The position numbers and the translations under genes were made by a program. Under the pieces are notes generated by a model. The model was not told the origin of the DNA. It was given only the letters and a program-made list of their open reading frames with translations, and did not search any database. From contig NZ_CP155733.1 in assembly GCF_039724765.1 (NCBI RefSeq), forward strand, positions 1 to 64,000: a DNA stretch of 64,000 bases, read 5' to 3'. This document shows positions 17,156-26,650 of this stretch, piece after piece (positions within the stretch are counted from its first letter, which is position 1; every line of letters starts with the position of its first letter). The DNA is from Sagittula stellata E-37. Lineage in GTDB: Bacteria > Pseudomonadota > Alphaproteobacteria > Rhodobacterales > Rhodobacteraceae.

Positions 17156-18342
17156 TCGCGCTGCTGACGCTCGGCCTCTACCCGTCCTCGGGCGGTCCTG
17201 CAAAGTCGATCCGCGCCTTCCGCGATGCATTGGGGGCGGAGGTCGTGTCTTGGGTGGACCCGGCAGAACTCGTCGCCCAAGACTTGATTTGGGACAGGAC
17301 CACCGTGGTCACGGGCAGCGCCGCCCCGGTGCTGAAGCAGTTACAGATCCCGGTGAACGGCAGCACCACCGCCGCCGAACGGCTCATCGCGCAAAGCCGC
17401 CTCGTGTCAGTGCATTCGTTCTGGCGCTGGCACAACGCGTGGATCCACAAGGTTTGCCGCAGGCACGGCGTGCCCTATTGGTATGTGCCGCACGGCAGCC
17501 TCGATCCCTATGTCTTTGAAAGTGGGGCGACAACGAAGCGGCTGTTCATGCGCGGTGTGGGCCGGACCTTCCTGCGCGATGCGGCAACGGTAGTCTACTC
17601 GACTGAGCGTGAACGTGAGAAGGCCCGCGACATCGTCGGCCATGATCGGGCGGAGGTGATCCACTGGCCGCTGGCCGACAGCGATTTCAGAAAGCGTGAT
17701 TCGAGCGTGCGGGCGGCGACCCGCGCCCGGCTGGGCATTCCCGAACAGGCCGTGACCTTCCTGTACTTTGGGCGGCTCTCGCCCATGAAGCGTCCGCTGG
17801 ACACCATCCGCGCATTTTCTGCGGCCGAGACCGGGGGGGCGCATCTGATTATTGTCGGCAACGATTTCGGCATCACAGCCGCAGACTGTCGCCGGGTGGC
17901 CGCCGAGGCGGGGGTGGCGAACCGCGTTCATGTAATCGGTGCGGTCTACGGGGCAGAAAAATACGGCTATCTCGACGCGGCGGATGTCTACATGTCGCTG
18001 TCGAGCCGCGAGAACTTCAACTATACCGCTGCCGAGGCGCTGGCCTCCGGTCTCGTGCTGATCCTTTCGCCAGGCAACGATCTCGCCCCGGACCTAGCCT
18101 GTCTGAGCGGTGTGATACGGCTGGCGGACGACTCCCCCGAAACCACCCTCGACGCGCTGCAGGCCGTCGCCGGGCAAGGCGTGCAGGCACTGGCCGCCCA
18201 GGGTGCCGCAGGTGCCGTCTGGGCGCGCGAGCACCTGTCGAAAGCTCGGTTCGATGCGGCAGTGGCCGCCGCCGCTGACCGACATGCCGGGTTGCGGCCC
18301 CCATACGGTGCGCGATCCGCTGACCTTCAGGAGCAGTCCTAA
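17152..18342 (+). CDS. Glycosyltransferase family 4
   Basis: A 396-residue GT-B protein. It has PSSGGPAKSIRAF near residue 12, YFGRLSPMKRPLDTIRAF near 204 and RENFNYTAAEALASG near 285, where E-x7-E is kept (ENFNYTAAE). The central stretch WRWHNAWIHKVCRRHGVPYW followed by a PHGSL motif is common in GT4 proteins of polysaccharide loci. It overlaps the preceding stop as ATGA and shares one base with the following start (TAATG). Acceptor and donor are unknown. Confidence 0.88.
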   Translation: MIALLTLGLYPSSGGPAKSIRAFRDALGAEVVSWVDPAELVAQDLIWDRTTVVTGSAAPVLKQLQIPVNGSTTAAERLIAQSRLVSVHSFWRWHNAWIHKVCRRHGVPYWYVPHGSLDPYVFESGATTKRLFMRGVGRTFLRDAATVVYSTEREREKARDIVGHDRAEVIHWPLADSDFRKRDSSVRAATRARLGIPEQAVTFLYFGRLSPMKRPLDTIRAFSAAETGGAHLIIVGNDFGITAADCRRVAAEAGVANRVHVIGAVYGAEKYGYLDAADVYMSLSSRENFNYTAAEALASGLVLILSPGNDLAPDLACLSGVIRLADDSPETTLDALQAVAGQGVQALAAQGAAGAVWAREHLSKARFDAAVAAAADRHAGLRPPYGARSADLQEQS

Positions 18343-18994
18343 TGAAGGAAAGCGATGCAATTTCAGGCTACGCGTTGCTGAGTGCCGAACACAGCCCGTT
18401 GCACGCCTACCTTTTGTCCTGTGTGAGGGAGGAGCTGGCGCGCGTGCGCAAGGACTTGCCGCAGACGAACAAGCGGCTTTTCGACCTCGGTTGCGGTAAC
18501 GGCAGTACGGCTGCGGCACTGACACGTAACGGCTGGATCGTTTCCGGGGTCGATCCGTTGACCACGGGCATCGCGCGCGAAAAGACCACCAACCCGGAAC
18601 TCGACCTGCAGAAGAGTGGTGCCTACGACAACCTCGCCTCACAGTTTGGCACCTTTACCGTGCCAATCAACCAAGAGGTATTTGAATACCTCTACAGTCC
18701 CAAGGCCTATGCACGCTGCATCTTCGATCTTTTGGAATCGGGAGAACCGCGATCATCTTGACCTCGTACTACTGCTATTTCAGGAATCTGGCCATGGCGG
18801 TGACCGGCCGGATGGACGGTCATTTCAACCTGCTCTGGGATCACAGCCAAATCGAATTCTTGTCGATCCCGACCCTGAGACTTTTGCTCGAAGGGGCCGG
18901 CCTCGAAGAGCTTCGTTTTCACCGGGTGGGGTGTATCCCCGCTCTCGCCGAATCCATGGTCGCCGTGGCCCGCAGGCCCGGCAACCCGACATGA
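18342..18994 (+). pseudogene. SAM-dependent methyltransferase, frameshifted
   Basis: The first frame (18342-18761) carries the SAM motif FDLGCGNGSTAAAL near residue 47 and VSGVDPL. It breaks near 18744: after a glycine codon the expected reading GTAIILTSY continues in the other frame, to 18994 (NLAMAVTGRMDGHF, LWDHSQIEF). One missing base near 18743-18746 explains it. Joined, the product would be about 217 residues, like class I methyltransferases that modify glycans or lipid-linked sugars. The rest of the operon is intact, so this is either a recent loss or a sequencing error. No slippery heptamer is evident, so programmed frameshifting is unlikely. Confidence 0.75.
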
Positions 18995-19052
18995 TGCTAG
19001 CCGCGCTCCGCCTTTTGGACAGCATCGCATCCGCTCAAGACAAGAGACCCGC

Positions 19053-20042
19053 ATGACCGATTTTATCAATCCCGTTCTCGTCACCGGCGGTGCCGGTTAC
19101 ATCGGCAGCCACACCTGCAAGGCGCTGAAGGCCGCAGGTTATACGCCCGTGGTGTATGACAACCTCTGCCGGGGCAATGCTTGGTCGGTGCAAAACGGCC
19201 CGCTCGAAGTCGGCGACTTGATGGATGGTGAGCGGCTGCGCGACGTGATCCGTCAGTACAGGCCCTTGGGGGTGATCCACTTCGCCGCCTTTGCCTATGT
19301 CGGGGAAAGCATGGCGGACCCGCTGCTTTACTACCGCAACAACGTTGGCGGGACGGTGTCGCTTTTGCGGGCGATGCAGGCCGAGGAGGTCGAGCGCTTT
19401 GTCTTTTCCTCGACCTGCGCGACTTACGGCACGCCTGAAAGCAACCCGATCCACGAAGAAATGCCGCAGAGCCCAATCAACCCCTACGGCCAGTCGAAAC
19501 TGATGGTCGAGCAGGTGATGAAAGACTGCGCGGCGCTGACTGGCCTGCGTGCCATGGCGCTGCGGTACTTCAACGCCGCAGGCGCCGACCCGGAGGTGGC
19601 GATTGGCGAGGCGCATGATCCGGAAACCCACCTGATCCCGCTGGCGCTTGGGGCGATAAAGGGCATCTACAAGCCGCTCACCGTCTTCGGCACCGATCAC
19701 GACACGCCAGACGGCACCTGCATCCGTGACTATATCCACGTGGCCGACCTTGCCTCCGCCCATGTGATGGCGCTGGCGCATACCGGGACCTCGAATGGCG
19801 GGTTCGAAGCGGTGAACCTTGGCACCGGGACCGGGGTCTCGATCAAGGAGTTGATCGAAATGGCTGAGGAGGTCACTGGTCGTCCCGTGCCGCATACCTA
19901 CGGCCCCGCGCGCGCCGGCGACCCGGCGGCGCTGGTGGCCGATCCCGCCCGCGCACGCGACGTGCTGGGATGGCAGGCGGAGCAATCGGACTTGCGCAAC
20001 ATTCTGAGCACTGCTTGGGCCTGGATGGAGAAGACCGCATGA
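19053..20042 (+). CDS. galE: UDP-glucose 4-epimerase
   Basis: A 329-residue enzyme interconverting UDP-glucose and UDP-galactose in the cytoplasm. GGAGYIGSHTCKAL near residue 11 is the NAD site, SSTCATYG near 117 the catalytic serine/threonine region, and YGQSK near 141 the YxxxK pair. LRYFNAAGADP and CIRDYIHVADLA are classic GalE stretches. It lies downstream of the glycosyltransferases in the same operon, and its stop overlaps the next gene as ATGA. It would supply UDP-galactose to the polymer. Confidence 0.95.
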   Translation: MTDFINPVLVTGGAGYIGSHTCKALKAAGYTPVVYDNLCRGNAWSVQNGPLEVGDLMDGERLRDVIRQYRPLGVIHFAAFAYVGESMADPLLYYRNNVGGTVSLLRAMQAEEVERFVFSSTCATYGTPESNPIHEEMPQSPINPYGQSKLMVEQVMKDCAALTGLRAMALRYFNAAGADPEVAIGEAHDPETHLIPLALGAIKGIYKPLTVFGTDHDTPDGTCIRDYIHVADLASAHVMALAHTGTSNGGFEAVNLGTGTGVSIKELIEMAEEVTGRPVPHTYGPARAGDPAALVADPARARDVLGWQAEQSDLRNILSTAWAWMEKTA

Positions 20043-20869
20043 AGGTCTCCGCCCTGATTTTGACCTACAACGAAGAGATTAACATCCGAAGGTGTCTCGC
20101 CTCGCTCGAAGGCATCGGCGACGTGGTGCTGATCGACAGCGGCAGCACCGATGCCACGCTCAAGGTCGCTAGGGAGATGGGCGCGCGCATCCTGACGCGG
20201 CCCTTCGACAATTTCGCGAACCAGCGCAACCACGGGTTGGAGGAGGGGGGGCTCGTCCACGAATGGGTGCTGCATCTGGACGCTGACGAGGAACTGACGC
20301 CGGAGTTCCGAGCGGCGCTCTCGACGCTCGACGCGCCGGAAACCATCAACGGCTACCGCGTGCCGTCAAAGACCATGCTGAACGGCAAATGGCTGAAACA
20401 CGCGGGAATGTATCCCACCTACCAAGTGCGGCTGGGCCACCGTGACCGGCTGCGCTTCAAGCAGGTGGGCCACGGCCAGCGCGAGGATTGCCCGCCTGAG
20501 TGTGTGGACACCTTCGATGAACCATACCTGCATTACAACTTTTCCCACGGGCTGGTAAAATGGTTCGCCAAGCACATCCGCTACGCCGAGGATGAGGCGG
20601 CGCAGATGCGCGCCGAGGCAGAGCAGAGGGCGCCGCTTTCGGCGGTATTTTCCCGCGACGGCACGGAACGCCGTCGCGCGATGAAGGCCGTGGTCAACCG
20701 CCTGCCGGTCTGGCTGCGCCCGCCACTGCGCTTCTTCCAGGTGCTGCTCCTGCGCCGCGGCATCCTCGACGGGCGTGCCGGCGTGCAATACGCGCTGATG
20801 CTCTCGGCCTACGAGGCGATGATTGCAGCGTTCAGCTATCGACTGCCGGACGACGGAGAGACGCTCTGA
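20039..20869 (+). CDS. Glycosyltransferase family 2 (WaaE/KdtX-like)
   Basis: A 276-residue inverting GT-A transferase. It has SALILTYNEEINIRRCLASL at the N-terminus, IDSGSTDAT near residue 36 and the metal-binding LHLDADEEL near 80. The build matches WaaE/KdtX-like beta-glycosyltransferases, which lack extra membrane domains. The ATG at 20039 overlaps the galE stop. It closes the 13.7-20.9 kb operon and converges with a minus-strand sulfotransferase 44 bp away. The acceptor is unknown. Confidence 0.88.
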   Translation: MKVSALILTYNEEINIRRCLASLEGIGDVVLIDSGSTDATLKVAREMGARILTRPFDNFANQRNHGLEEGGLVHEWVLHLDADEELTPEFRAALSTLDAPETINGYRVPSKTMLNGKWLKHAGMYPTYQVRLGHRDRLRFKQVGHGQREDCPPECVDTFDEPYLHYNFSHGLVKWFAKHIRYAEDEAAQMRAEAEQRAPLSAVFSRDGTERRRAMKAVVNRLPVWLRPPLRFFQVLLLRRGILDGRAGVQYALMLSAYEAMIAAFSYRLPDDGETL

Positions 20870-20913
20870 TCGGCCGGTTTGCGCCTGTTGTGCAGGAGCC
20901 CGAACAGTCCAGG

Positions 20914-21711
20914 TCAATCAAGGAAATGCAGGTAGTCGCGGCCGAAGAAGCTCTTGGAAAGCGGCCTGAGGTCCGGCGTTCGCAGCAGGCGGAGAAAGTC
21001 CGGGTCATCGATATAGGCGTGCCATCTTTCCTGCACACTGGTGCCCACCTTGTCGCTGAGCCCCGAAAAACTGCTGCCTCCACCGAAATCCGGCACCTCG
21101 TCCAGCGCACGTTCGGCGCGCGACAGGTCATGGTCGGCGAATTCGGTCGACAACGCCTTGCGGAAATCCGGGCTGGATACGAAATCGTTGAAACAAATGA
21201 AGGACCACTGGGGGTTCCCGCGGTTCTCGAGACAAAATTGCAGGGTTTGTCGGTAGATGCCTACCTTGCGTTCGAAATCCTTGGCGGCCCATCTTCCCAT
21301 CCGGAATGTGCTGGCCAGCCAGTTCGCTGGATCCCGCAGGATTACGATGGCCTTCTGTGGAATTGATCCGCCAAAATCACGATACGAGGGATCTAGCGGA
21401 CAGATGTCTTCTGCGCTCCAGAACTCCTTGCGGAACGTCATGTCGCCAACGGGGGGAAGCTTGCCGAGCTCGATCCGACCAGTGTCCGTGACGATCTCGC
21501 CCTTGTACAGGACCACGCGCCCGGCCAAAGGCTCGATGTGTCGGAACAGGCCTCTGCGGCGCAGCCGAGCATGATTGACGTGCAGGATGTCGTCAAGCCC
21601 CCGGCAGAGCCAGTCTATCACGAGATGCTGCCCCGACCGCTGTGGAGAAAACGAGAAGTACAATTGGCTCGACTTGCGGTGAATTGCGGGCGACAGCTTG
21701 ACAAAGCGCAT
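20914..21711 (-). CDS. Sulfotransferase-like protein 1
   Basis: A 265-residue protein with a P-loop-like 5'-phosphosulfate site, FSPQRSGQHLVIDWL, near residue 20 and a 3'-phosphate site, VILRDPANWLASTFRMG, near 122. Together these define the PAPS-dependent sulfotransferase fold. Such enzymes move sulfate from PAPS to sugar hydroxyls. No signal peptide is visible, so action would be cytoplasmic, on lipid-linked intermediates. It is transcribed against both neighbours and lies alone between two polysaccharide operons. It is one of six sulfotransferase-like genes in the window. The substrate is unknown. Confidence 0.82.
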   Translation of the reverse strand: MRFVKLSPAIHRKSSQLYFSFSPQRSGQHLVIDWLCRGLDDILHVNHARLRRRGLFRHIEPLAGRVVLYKGEIVTDTGRIELGKLPPVGDMTFRKEFWSAEDICPLDPSYRDFGGSIPQKAIVILRDPANWLASTFRMGRWAAKDFERKVGIYRQTLQFCLENRGNPQWSFICFNDFVSSPDFRKALSTEFADHDLSRAERALDEVPDFGGGSSFSGLSDKVGTSVQERWHAYIDDPDFLRLLRTPDLRPLSKSFFGRDYLHFLD

Positions 21712-22147
21712 TGTAGCGGCCTCTTACAGTTAATATTTTAGAACGATCTGGCGACCGCGGACGGGTGGTGCGCAAGATATGCACATGCCAATTCGCAAGT
21801 AGACCAAACCGATCCGCAAATAGTCATGTTTCGCACAGACTGCGGGGTGGCACAAGTGCCGCGCCACGGATCCCGCAAGGGTCACGGGGGGCGTATGGTG
21901 TGATGGCGATGGCTGGGATGTCGGGGTACTCGGAGGCTGGCAGTCCTCCAGAACCCACCTGCGCAACTTCCGCCTCGACGCCAGTCCTACGCTGCATCAT
22001 TTTCCGGCGGCGGCTGTGCATTTGGCCTGTCAGCGGGGCATTATCGCTTTCCGCTGCCACTGAAAACCGCTACCTATCGCCCGAAAATCGGCGCCGGATC
22101 ACATAGTCCGGCATTACGACGACCTTTGAGCCGGACCGGAGACTCTC
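21712..22147. promoter_or_regulatory. Divergent gap upstream of the UDP-xylose synthase operon
   Basis: 436 bp between a minus-strand sulfotransferase and the plus-strand synthase. Short open frames on both strands look accidental. It should hold promoters for both directions, but no consensus elements stood out. Confidence 0.4.
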
Positions 22148-23119
22148 ATGACGCGCCTCTATGACAGCCGCAAACGCATTCTCGTAACCGGTGGGGCCGG
22201 CTTTTTGGGATCCCATCTGGTGGACCGTCTGCTGGAACAGGGCCACGAGGTGATCTGCCTCGACAACCTGTTCACCGGTACGAAACGAAACATCGACCAC
22301 CTGCACAACCACCCGCGGTTCGAGTTCATGCGCCACGATGTGACCTTCCCGCTCTATGTGGAGGTTGACGAGATCTACAACCTCGCCTGTCCGGCGAGCC
22401 CGGTCCACTACCAGCACGACCCTGTGCAGACGACGAAGACTTCCGTGCATGGCGCGATCAATATGCTGGGCTTGGCCAAGCGGCTGAAATGCAAGATCTT
22501 CCACGCCTCGACGTCGGAGGTCTACGGCGACCCGCACGTGCATCCGCAGACCGAAGACTACTGGGGTCACGTCAATCCGATCGGGCCGCGGTCCTGCTAC
22601 GACGAGGGCAAGCGCTGCGCCGAGACGCTTTTCTTCGACTACCACCGCCAACACGACCTGCAGATCAAAGTGGTGCGCATCTTTAACACCTACGGTCCGC
22701 GCATGCACCATGCCGATGGGCGCGTGGTGTCTAATTTCATCGTGCAAGCGCTGCGAGGCGAGGACATCACCATCTACGGAGACGGCAGCCAGACTCGGTC
22801 CTTTTGCTACGTCGACGATCTGGTCGAAGGCTTCCTGCGCATGACTGCCAGCGGCCCCGAGATTACTGGTCCGATCAACATCGGCAATCCCGGCGAATTC
22901 ACCATCGGCGAACTGGCGGAGAAGGTGCTCGCCAAGACCGATACAAAATCGAAAGTGGTCTATCACGACCTTCCGCAGGACGACCCGAAACAGCGCCGCC
23001 CCGACATTACCCGCGCGAATACGCACCTCGACTGGGAGCCGAAGGTGCCGTTGGACGAAGGACTTGAACGGACCATCGCCTATTTCCGAAAGATACTGCC
23101 TGAACTGGAACTTGTCTGA
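22148..23119 (+). CDS. uxs: UDP-glucuronate decarboxylase (UDP-xylose synthase)
   Basis: A 323-residue short-chain dehydrogenase. [15 protein letters not shown] is near residue 15, and [16 protein letters not shown] near 80 is a hallmark of UDP-xylose synthases. [10 protein letters not shown] near 120 and YDEGKR near 152 complete the active site. The enzyme oxidises and decarboxylates UDP-glucuronate to UDP-xylose. With ugd at 36.8 kb it makes a complete UDP-glucose to UDP-xylose route. It is followed by IS debris rather than by the next pathway gene, so it is probably transcribed alone. Confidence 0.93.
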   Translation: MTRLYDSRKRILVTGGAGFLGSHLVDRLLEQGHEVICLDNLFTGTKRNIDHLHNHPRFEFMRHDVTFPLYVEVDEIYNLACPASPVHYQHDPVQTTKTSVHGAINMLGLAKRLKCKIFHASTSEVYGDPHVHPQTEDYWGHVNPIGPRSCYDEGKRCAETLFFDYHRQHDLQIKVVRIFNTYGPRMHHADGRVVSNFIVQALRGEDITIYGDGSQTRSFCYVDDLVEGFLRMTASGPEITGPINIGNPGEFTIGELAEKVLAKTDTKSKVVYHDLPQDDPKQRRPDITRANTHLDWEPKVPLDEGLERTIAYFRKILPELELV

Positions 23120-23817
23120 TATGTATCGTCAGGATTGGCACTCCGAGGTGGCCGTTCCCTATTTTCGATTGGACGCTTGGGTTAATCGCAGGCTGCTGGG
23201 CCGCTATCGGTCGTCCAGAGCGGAAGATTCACGTTCTTAACATCCGCAAAAGTGCCGCCACGCAAGTCGTAAGCTTGCCCCACTTCGCAACCGTCTTGGG
23301 ATTGATGCCCAGCTCCCGGCTCAACGTCGCGAGCGAAGCTTGCGATCGTTGTATTGCAGCTCTGACAGCGTGCGTGGTCGTGGCGCTCCCGTGACGAACC
23401 TGGCCCATAATGCCTCCTTCCATTCCTGAGAAAGGATCACACCATCAAACCGTGGGATCAAACACCTAGTGTTTTTCGCCTGTTGGCAGTGTGGTTCCAG
23501 TCGCTGTTGGGCAGATGTACTGGAATACATCAGCCGGCACGACCTACATGGCCCACAGACTGTCCGACGTGGACTGGACAACACTGAACTGATCCCGCGA
23601 AATCCAACTGTTCAGCCGGCCCCGGGAGGTCAACTGAAACCTCTGCACCCAACGATGCCGATGAAGGTTCTAGGCCCTGTCATCGCCCCCCCCCACCGGG
23701 GTCTCTCTTGCCATTACGCTGCAAGTGCAGTATCTCTCTCTAAGAGATTGCATGCAGCATTCGACATCGGTTTTTCGGCATGGTCACAAGGGTGCATGAT
23801 GAATTGAGAGGACACCC
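23120..23817. other. IS debris region between the UDP-xylose synthase and the ABC transporter
   Basis: About 700 bp. The minus strand at 23229-23408 holds the N-terminus of an IS481-type transposase (separate entry). The remainder shows short unrelated open frames and a C-run near 23688-23695. The promoter for the following 13-kb operon should lie in the last 200 bp. Confidence 0.45.
23229..23408 (-). pseudogene. IS481-family transposase N-terminal fragment
   Basis: The fragment begins MGQVRHGSATTTHAVRAAIQ and continues SLATLSRELGINPKTVAKWG, the highly conserved helix-turn-helix start of IS481-like transposases. The rest of the protein, including the catalytic core, is missing, so the gene is a truncated remnant. 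Confidence 0.8.
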
Positions 23818-25641
23818 ATGATCGACCCCCAGACAATGCGCAAAGGCTGGGCTCTTCTTGCTCCGCATGAAAAACGCAGCGCTCGGGTCGCCTTGGCAAT
23901 CTCGGTCATTTCTGCGCTTGCAGCAGCCGTGATGGTTGCGTCCATACTGCCTTTCCTGTCGATCCTCTCCAATCCCGACCGCATCCACGAAAGCCGCACC
24001 CTTCGCTGGATCTACGACACTTTCGGATTTTCTAGCGATTACAACTTTCTGATCGCGGTGGGTCTGGCCTCCTTGGGGATCATCGTCGTCTCCAACGGCA
24101 TTCAAGTTCTGCGGGTCTACGTGATCACCCGATTCTCCCAAATGCGCACCCATTCAATCAGCCAGAGACTGTTGAGGGCGTACCTGCGTCAACCCTATGA
24201 GTTTTTCATCGATCATCATTCGGGAGAACTCGGGACCAAGATCTTGGCCGAAACGCAGCAGGTGGTGAGCCTCTTCTTCAAGCCTGCGGCCGAGTTGATT
24301 TCGTCAGCGCTGACGGCCTTGGCGATCATCGGGCTGCTCTTGGCGGTCAATCCAGTTATCGCGCTCACCACCTTCGGTGTCACCGCATTGGTCTATGTCC
24401 TGACCCTGATGATCACGCAACGGTTGGTCCGGAAACTCGGCGGCACAAGGCTTAAGGCCAACCGCCAGCGGTACCGGCTGGCCAACGAGGTCTTGGGAGG
24501 GGTGAAGGACATCAAGCTGCTGGGCCGCGAGGCGATTTACCTTGAAAGGTATTCGGTTATGTCCCGAAAACTGGCCGAAACCCAGTCCGCGGCCTCAATC
24601 TTGGGACAGACGCCGCAGTACGTCCTCCAAGCGCTGGCCTTTGGCGGTGTCATCCTCTTGTGCCTTGCTTTGATGGACCCAGAGGGACTGGCCTCGGGCA
24701 GCACTCTGGGTGGGCTACTCCCAACGCTCGGACTGTTCGCGCTGGCCGCACAGCGCCTGATCCCCGAACTGTCACGGCTCTATGCCAGTATGACACAGCT
24801 CAGCTTTGGTCGAGCGGCGATTGATGCCGTACACGAAGACTTAGTGCAACTGGCAACGGACCGGCGGCTCAAGAGCGGCGCCGCGGCGCCGCTGGGCCTC
24901 AGGGAAAGCCTTCGGCTGGAGGCGGTCGAATATCGCTATCCCGGCGCCGAGAAGGCGGGGCTTCATGACATGACGCTCACCATCAATGCCGGTGAGCGCA
25001 TCGGGATTGTCGGTTCCACCGGGGCCGGCAAGACGACCTTAGCCGACGTCATCCTAGGGCTGCTCTATCCCACCGGCGGCCGAATCCTGACCGACGGCAC
25101 CGAGATCGATGCCGAGAACCGCCACAGATGGTACGGTACCGTGGGCTACGTGCCGCAGGACATCTTCCTCGTCGATGCTAGCATTTCCGAGAACATCGCT
25201 CTTGGTGTGCCGGCCGACAAAATCGATCACGACAAGGTTCGGGAGGCCGCGCGCATCGCGCAGGTAGACCACTTTGTCAGCAACTATCTGGATCATGGGT
25301 ACGCGACCATAATCGGTGAACGCGGCGTGCGCCTGTCCGGCGGACAGCGCCAGCGCATGGGGATTGCCCGTGCGCTGTATCACGATGCCGACCTGATCGT
25401 TTTAGACGAAGCCACGAGCGCCTTGGACAGCCTCACAGAAGCGGAGGTCATGAGGGCCATCGACGCGCTGCCTGGCGACAAGACCGTCATAATGATAGCA
25501 CACCGCCTGAGCACCCTGAACGGCTGCGACCGGATCATCGTGCTGGAACAGGGGCGTCTTTGCGGGTTCGACACTTGGAGCCGCCTGATTGATACTAACT
25601 CTATCTTCCAGAAAATCGCAAAGGTCGCCAATGTTGCCTGA
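23818..25641 (+). CDS. ABC exporter, PglK/MsbA-type (candidate lipid-linked glycan flippase)
   Basis: A 607-residue half-transporter with membrane and ATPase domains fused. Membrane segments occupy about residues 25-330. The nucleotide-binding domain follows: Walker A GSTGAGKTT near 400, signature LSGGQRQRMGIARAL near 505, Walker B LIVLDEATSALD near 525 and H-loop MIAHRLST near 560. GGVKDIKLLGRE near 228 is typical of PglK-like proteins, which flip undecaprenyl-linked oligosaccharides. It leads an operon of sulfotransferases and glycosyltransferases, and no Wzx is visible, so a flippase role is likely. An MsbA-like lipid role cannot be excluded. The next gene starts within its last codons. 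Confidence 0.85.
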   Translation: MIDPQTMRKGWALLAPHEKRSARVALAISVISALAAAVMVASILPFLSILSNPDRIHESRTLRWIYDTFGFSSDYNFLIAVGLASLGIIVVSNGIQVLRVYVITRFSQMRTHSISQRLLRAYLRQPYEFFIDHHSGELGTKILAETQQVVSLFFKPAAELISSALTALAIIGLLLAVNPVIALTTFGVTALVYVLTLMITQRLVRKLGGTRLKANRQRYRLANEVLGGVKDIKLLGREAIYLERYSVMSRKLAETQSAASILGQTPQYVLQALAFGGVILLCLALMDPEGLASGSTLGGLLPTLGLFALAAQRLIPELSRLYASMTQLSFGRAAIDAVHEDLVQLATDRRLKSGAAAPLGLRESLRLEAVEYRYPGAEKAGLHDMTLTINAGERIGIVGSTGAGKTTLADVILGLLYPTGGRILTDGTEIDAENRHRWYGTVGYVPQDIFLVDASISENIALGVPADKIDHDKVREAARIAQVDHFVSNYLDHGYATIIGERGVRLSGGQRQRMGIARALYHDADLIVLDEATSALDSLTEAEVMRAIDALPGDKTVIMIAHRLSTLNGCDRIIVLEQGRLCGFDTWSRLIDTNSIFQKIAKVANVA

Positions 25642-26650
25642 AAGGTTTGGCCAAAGAATGAGTGGGCCGATGCGTCTGCTCTTCATTCTGTCACTGCCGC
25701 GGTCCGGATCGACTTTCCTCGCGCGCACCTTGGTTACGCATCCGGCGATCACGTCGGCCAGCCACGCGGAACCACACCTCTTCGTCTCGGCCTTCGGCCC
25801 CCTTTCGGGGCTGAAGGCGGTCAGCGCCTACGGGGCCGAAATCACCAATCGCAGCGCTCTGGCCTACCTAGAGGATACGCCTTCGGGGCATGTCGGCTAT
25901 AAGACGGCGCTGGCCGAGCAAATCGCCAATGTCTATCGTCGTTCGGCAGAAAGCCCGTCCGCCGATTGGTTCATCGACAAGACCACCCGCAACACGCTGA
26001 TTTCCCGTGATCTGGCGGTCTCGCTACCGGATGCGCACTTTCTCGTGCTGTGGCGCAATCCGCTTGATGTCCTGGCTTCGGTCTACAGCACATGGTGCGA
26101 CGACCGCTGGACTTGGAATGCTAACGCGGTTGAGTTGTTCTCTGGGCTCGAAGGCCTGCATGACTTTGCTAGTAAGTCAGATCCTGACCGGATCCTGACC
26201 CTGCGCTACGAGGACCTCGTCGGCGCGCCCCAGCAGACGCTAGATCGCGTGTCAGGGTTCCTCGGGCTTGAGCTGGACGGGCCTTGGGACGCTCAACGTG
26301 ATCTGTCAGATGTACGCTTCGAAGGGGTGCACGACCCGCGGGCTCGTGATGCCGTCAATCAGAAGAGCCATAAGCGATCCCTGGACAAATGGCGCAGCAC
26401 GATCACCACCCGCCGCCGCCGTCGCATGGCGCGGCAGTATCTCGACTGGATCGGGCCGAGTCGCCTGTCGGATATGGGCTATGATCATGCGGCGCTGACC
26501 GCGCAACTAAATGCGATCACGCCACCCTTCCTGCCCTCCTTGGCCGAGGACCTACGCATGTGTCTGCTTTCCCTGAAACGGCTGTTGGGGGTCACCGCTT
26601 GGCACCTGTCGAACGAGCGCCAAGATTTCGGCCGGAACGCCCTGCGATGA
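25631..26650 (+). CDS. Sulfotransferase-like protein 2
   Basis: A 339-residue protein. The PAPS 5'-site is SLPRSGSTFLARTL and the 3'-site LWRNPLDVLASVYSTW near residue 135. It is of the bacterial Sulfotransfer_3-like kind. The ATG at 25631, with AAAGG upstream, overlaps the ABC stop; later ATGs at 25658 and 25670 are also possible, because the recognisable fold starts at MRLLFILSLPRSG. A basic segment (TTRRRRRMARQY) lies near residue 258. It is coupled to the following glycosyltransferase by ATGA. Sugar target unknown. Confidence 0.82.
   Translation: MLPERFGQRMSGPMRLLFILSLPRSGSTFLARTLVTHPAITSASHAEPHLFVSAFGPLSGLKAVSAYGAEITNRSALAYLEDTPSGHVGYKTALAEQIANVYRRSAESPSADWFIDKTTRNTLISRDLAVSLPDAHFLVLWRNPLDVLASVYSTWCDDRWTWNANAVELFSGLEGLHDFASKSDPDRILTLRYEDLVGAPQQTLDRVSGFLGLELDGPWDAQRDLSDVRFEGVHDPRARDAVNQKSHKRSLDKWRSTITTRRRRRMARQYLDWIGPSRLSDMGYDHAALTAQLNAITPPFLPSLAEDLRMCLLSLKRLLGVTAWHLSNERQDFGRNALR

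Noticed and set aside
21765..22106. 113-codon frame upstream of the UDP-xylose synthase
   Set aside because: Serine/proline/arginine-rich composition, no start signal, competing frames on both strands.
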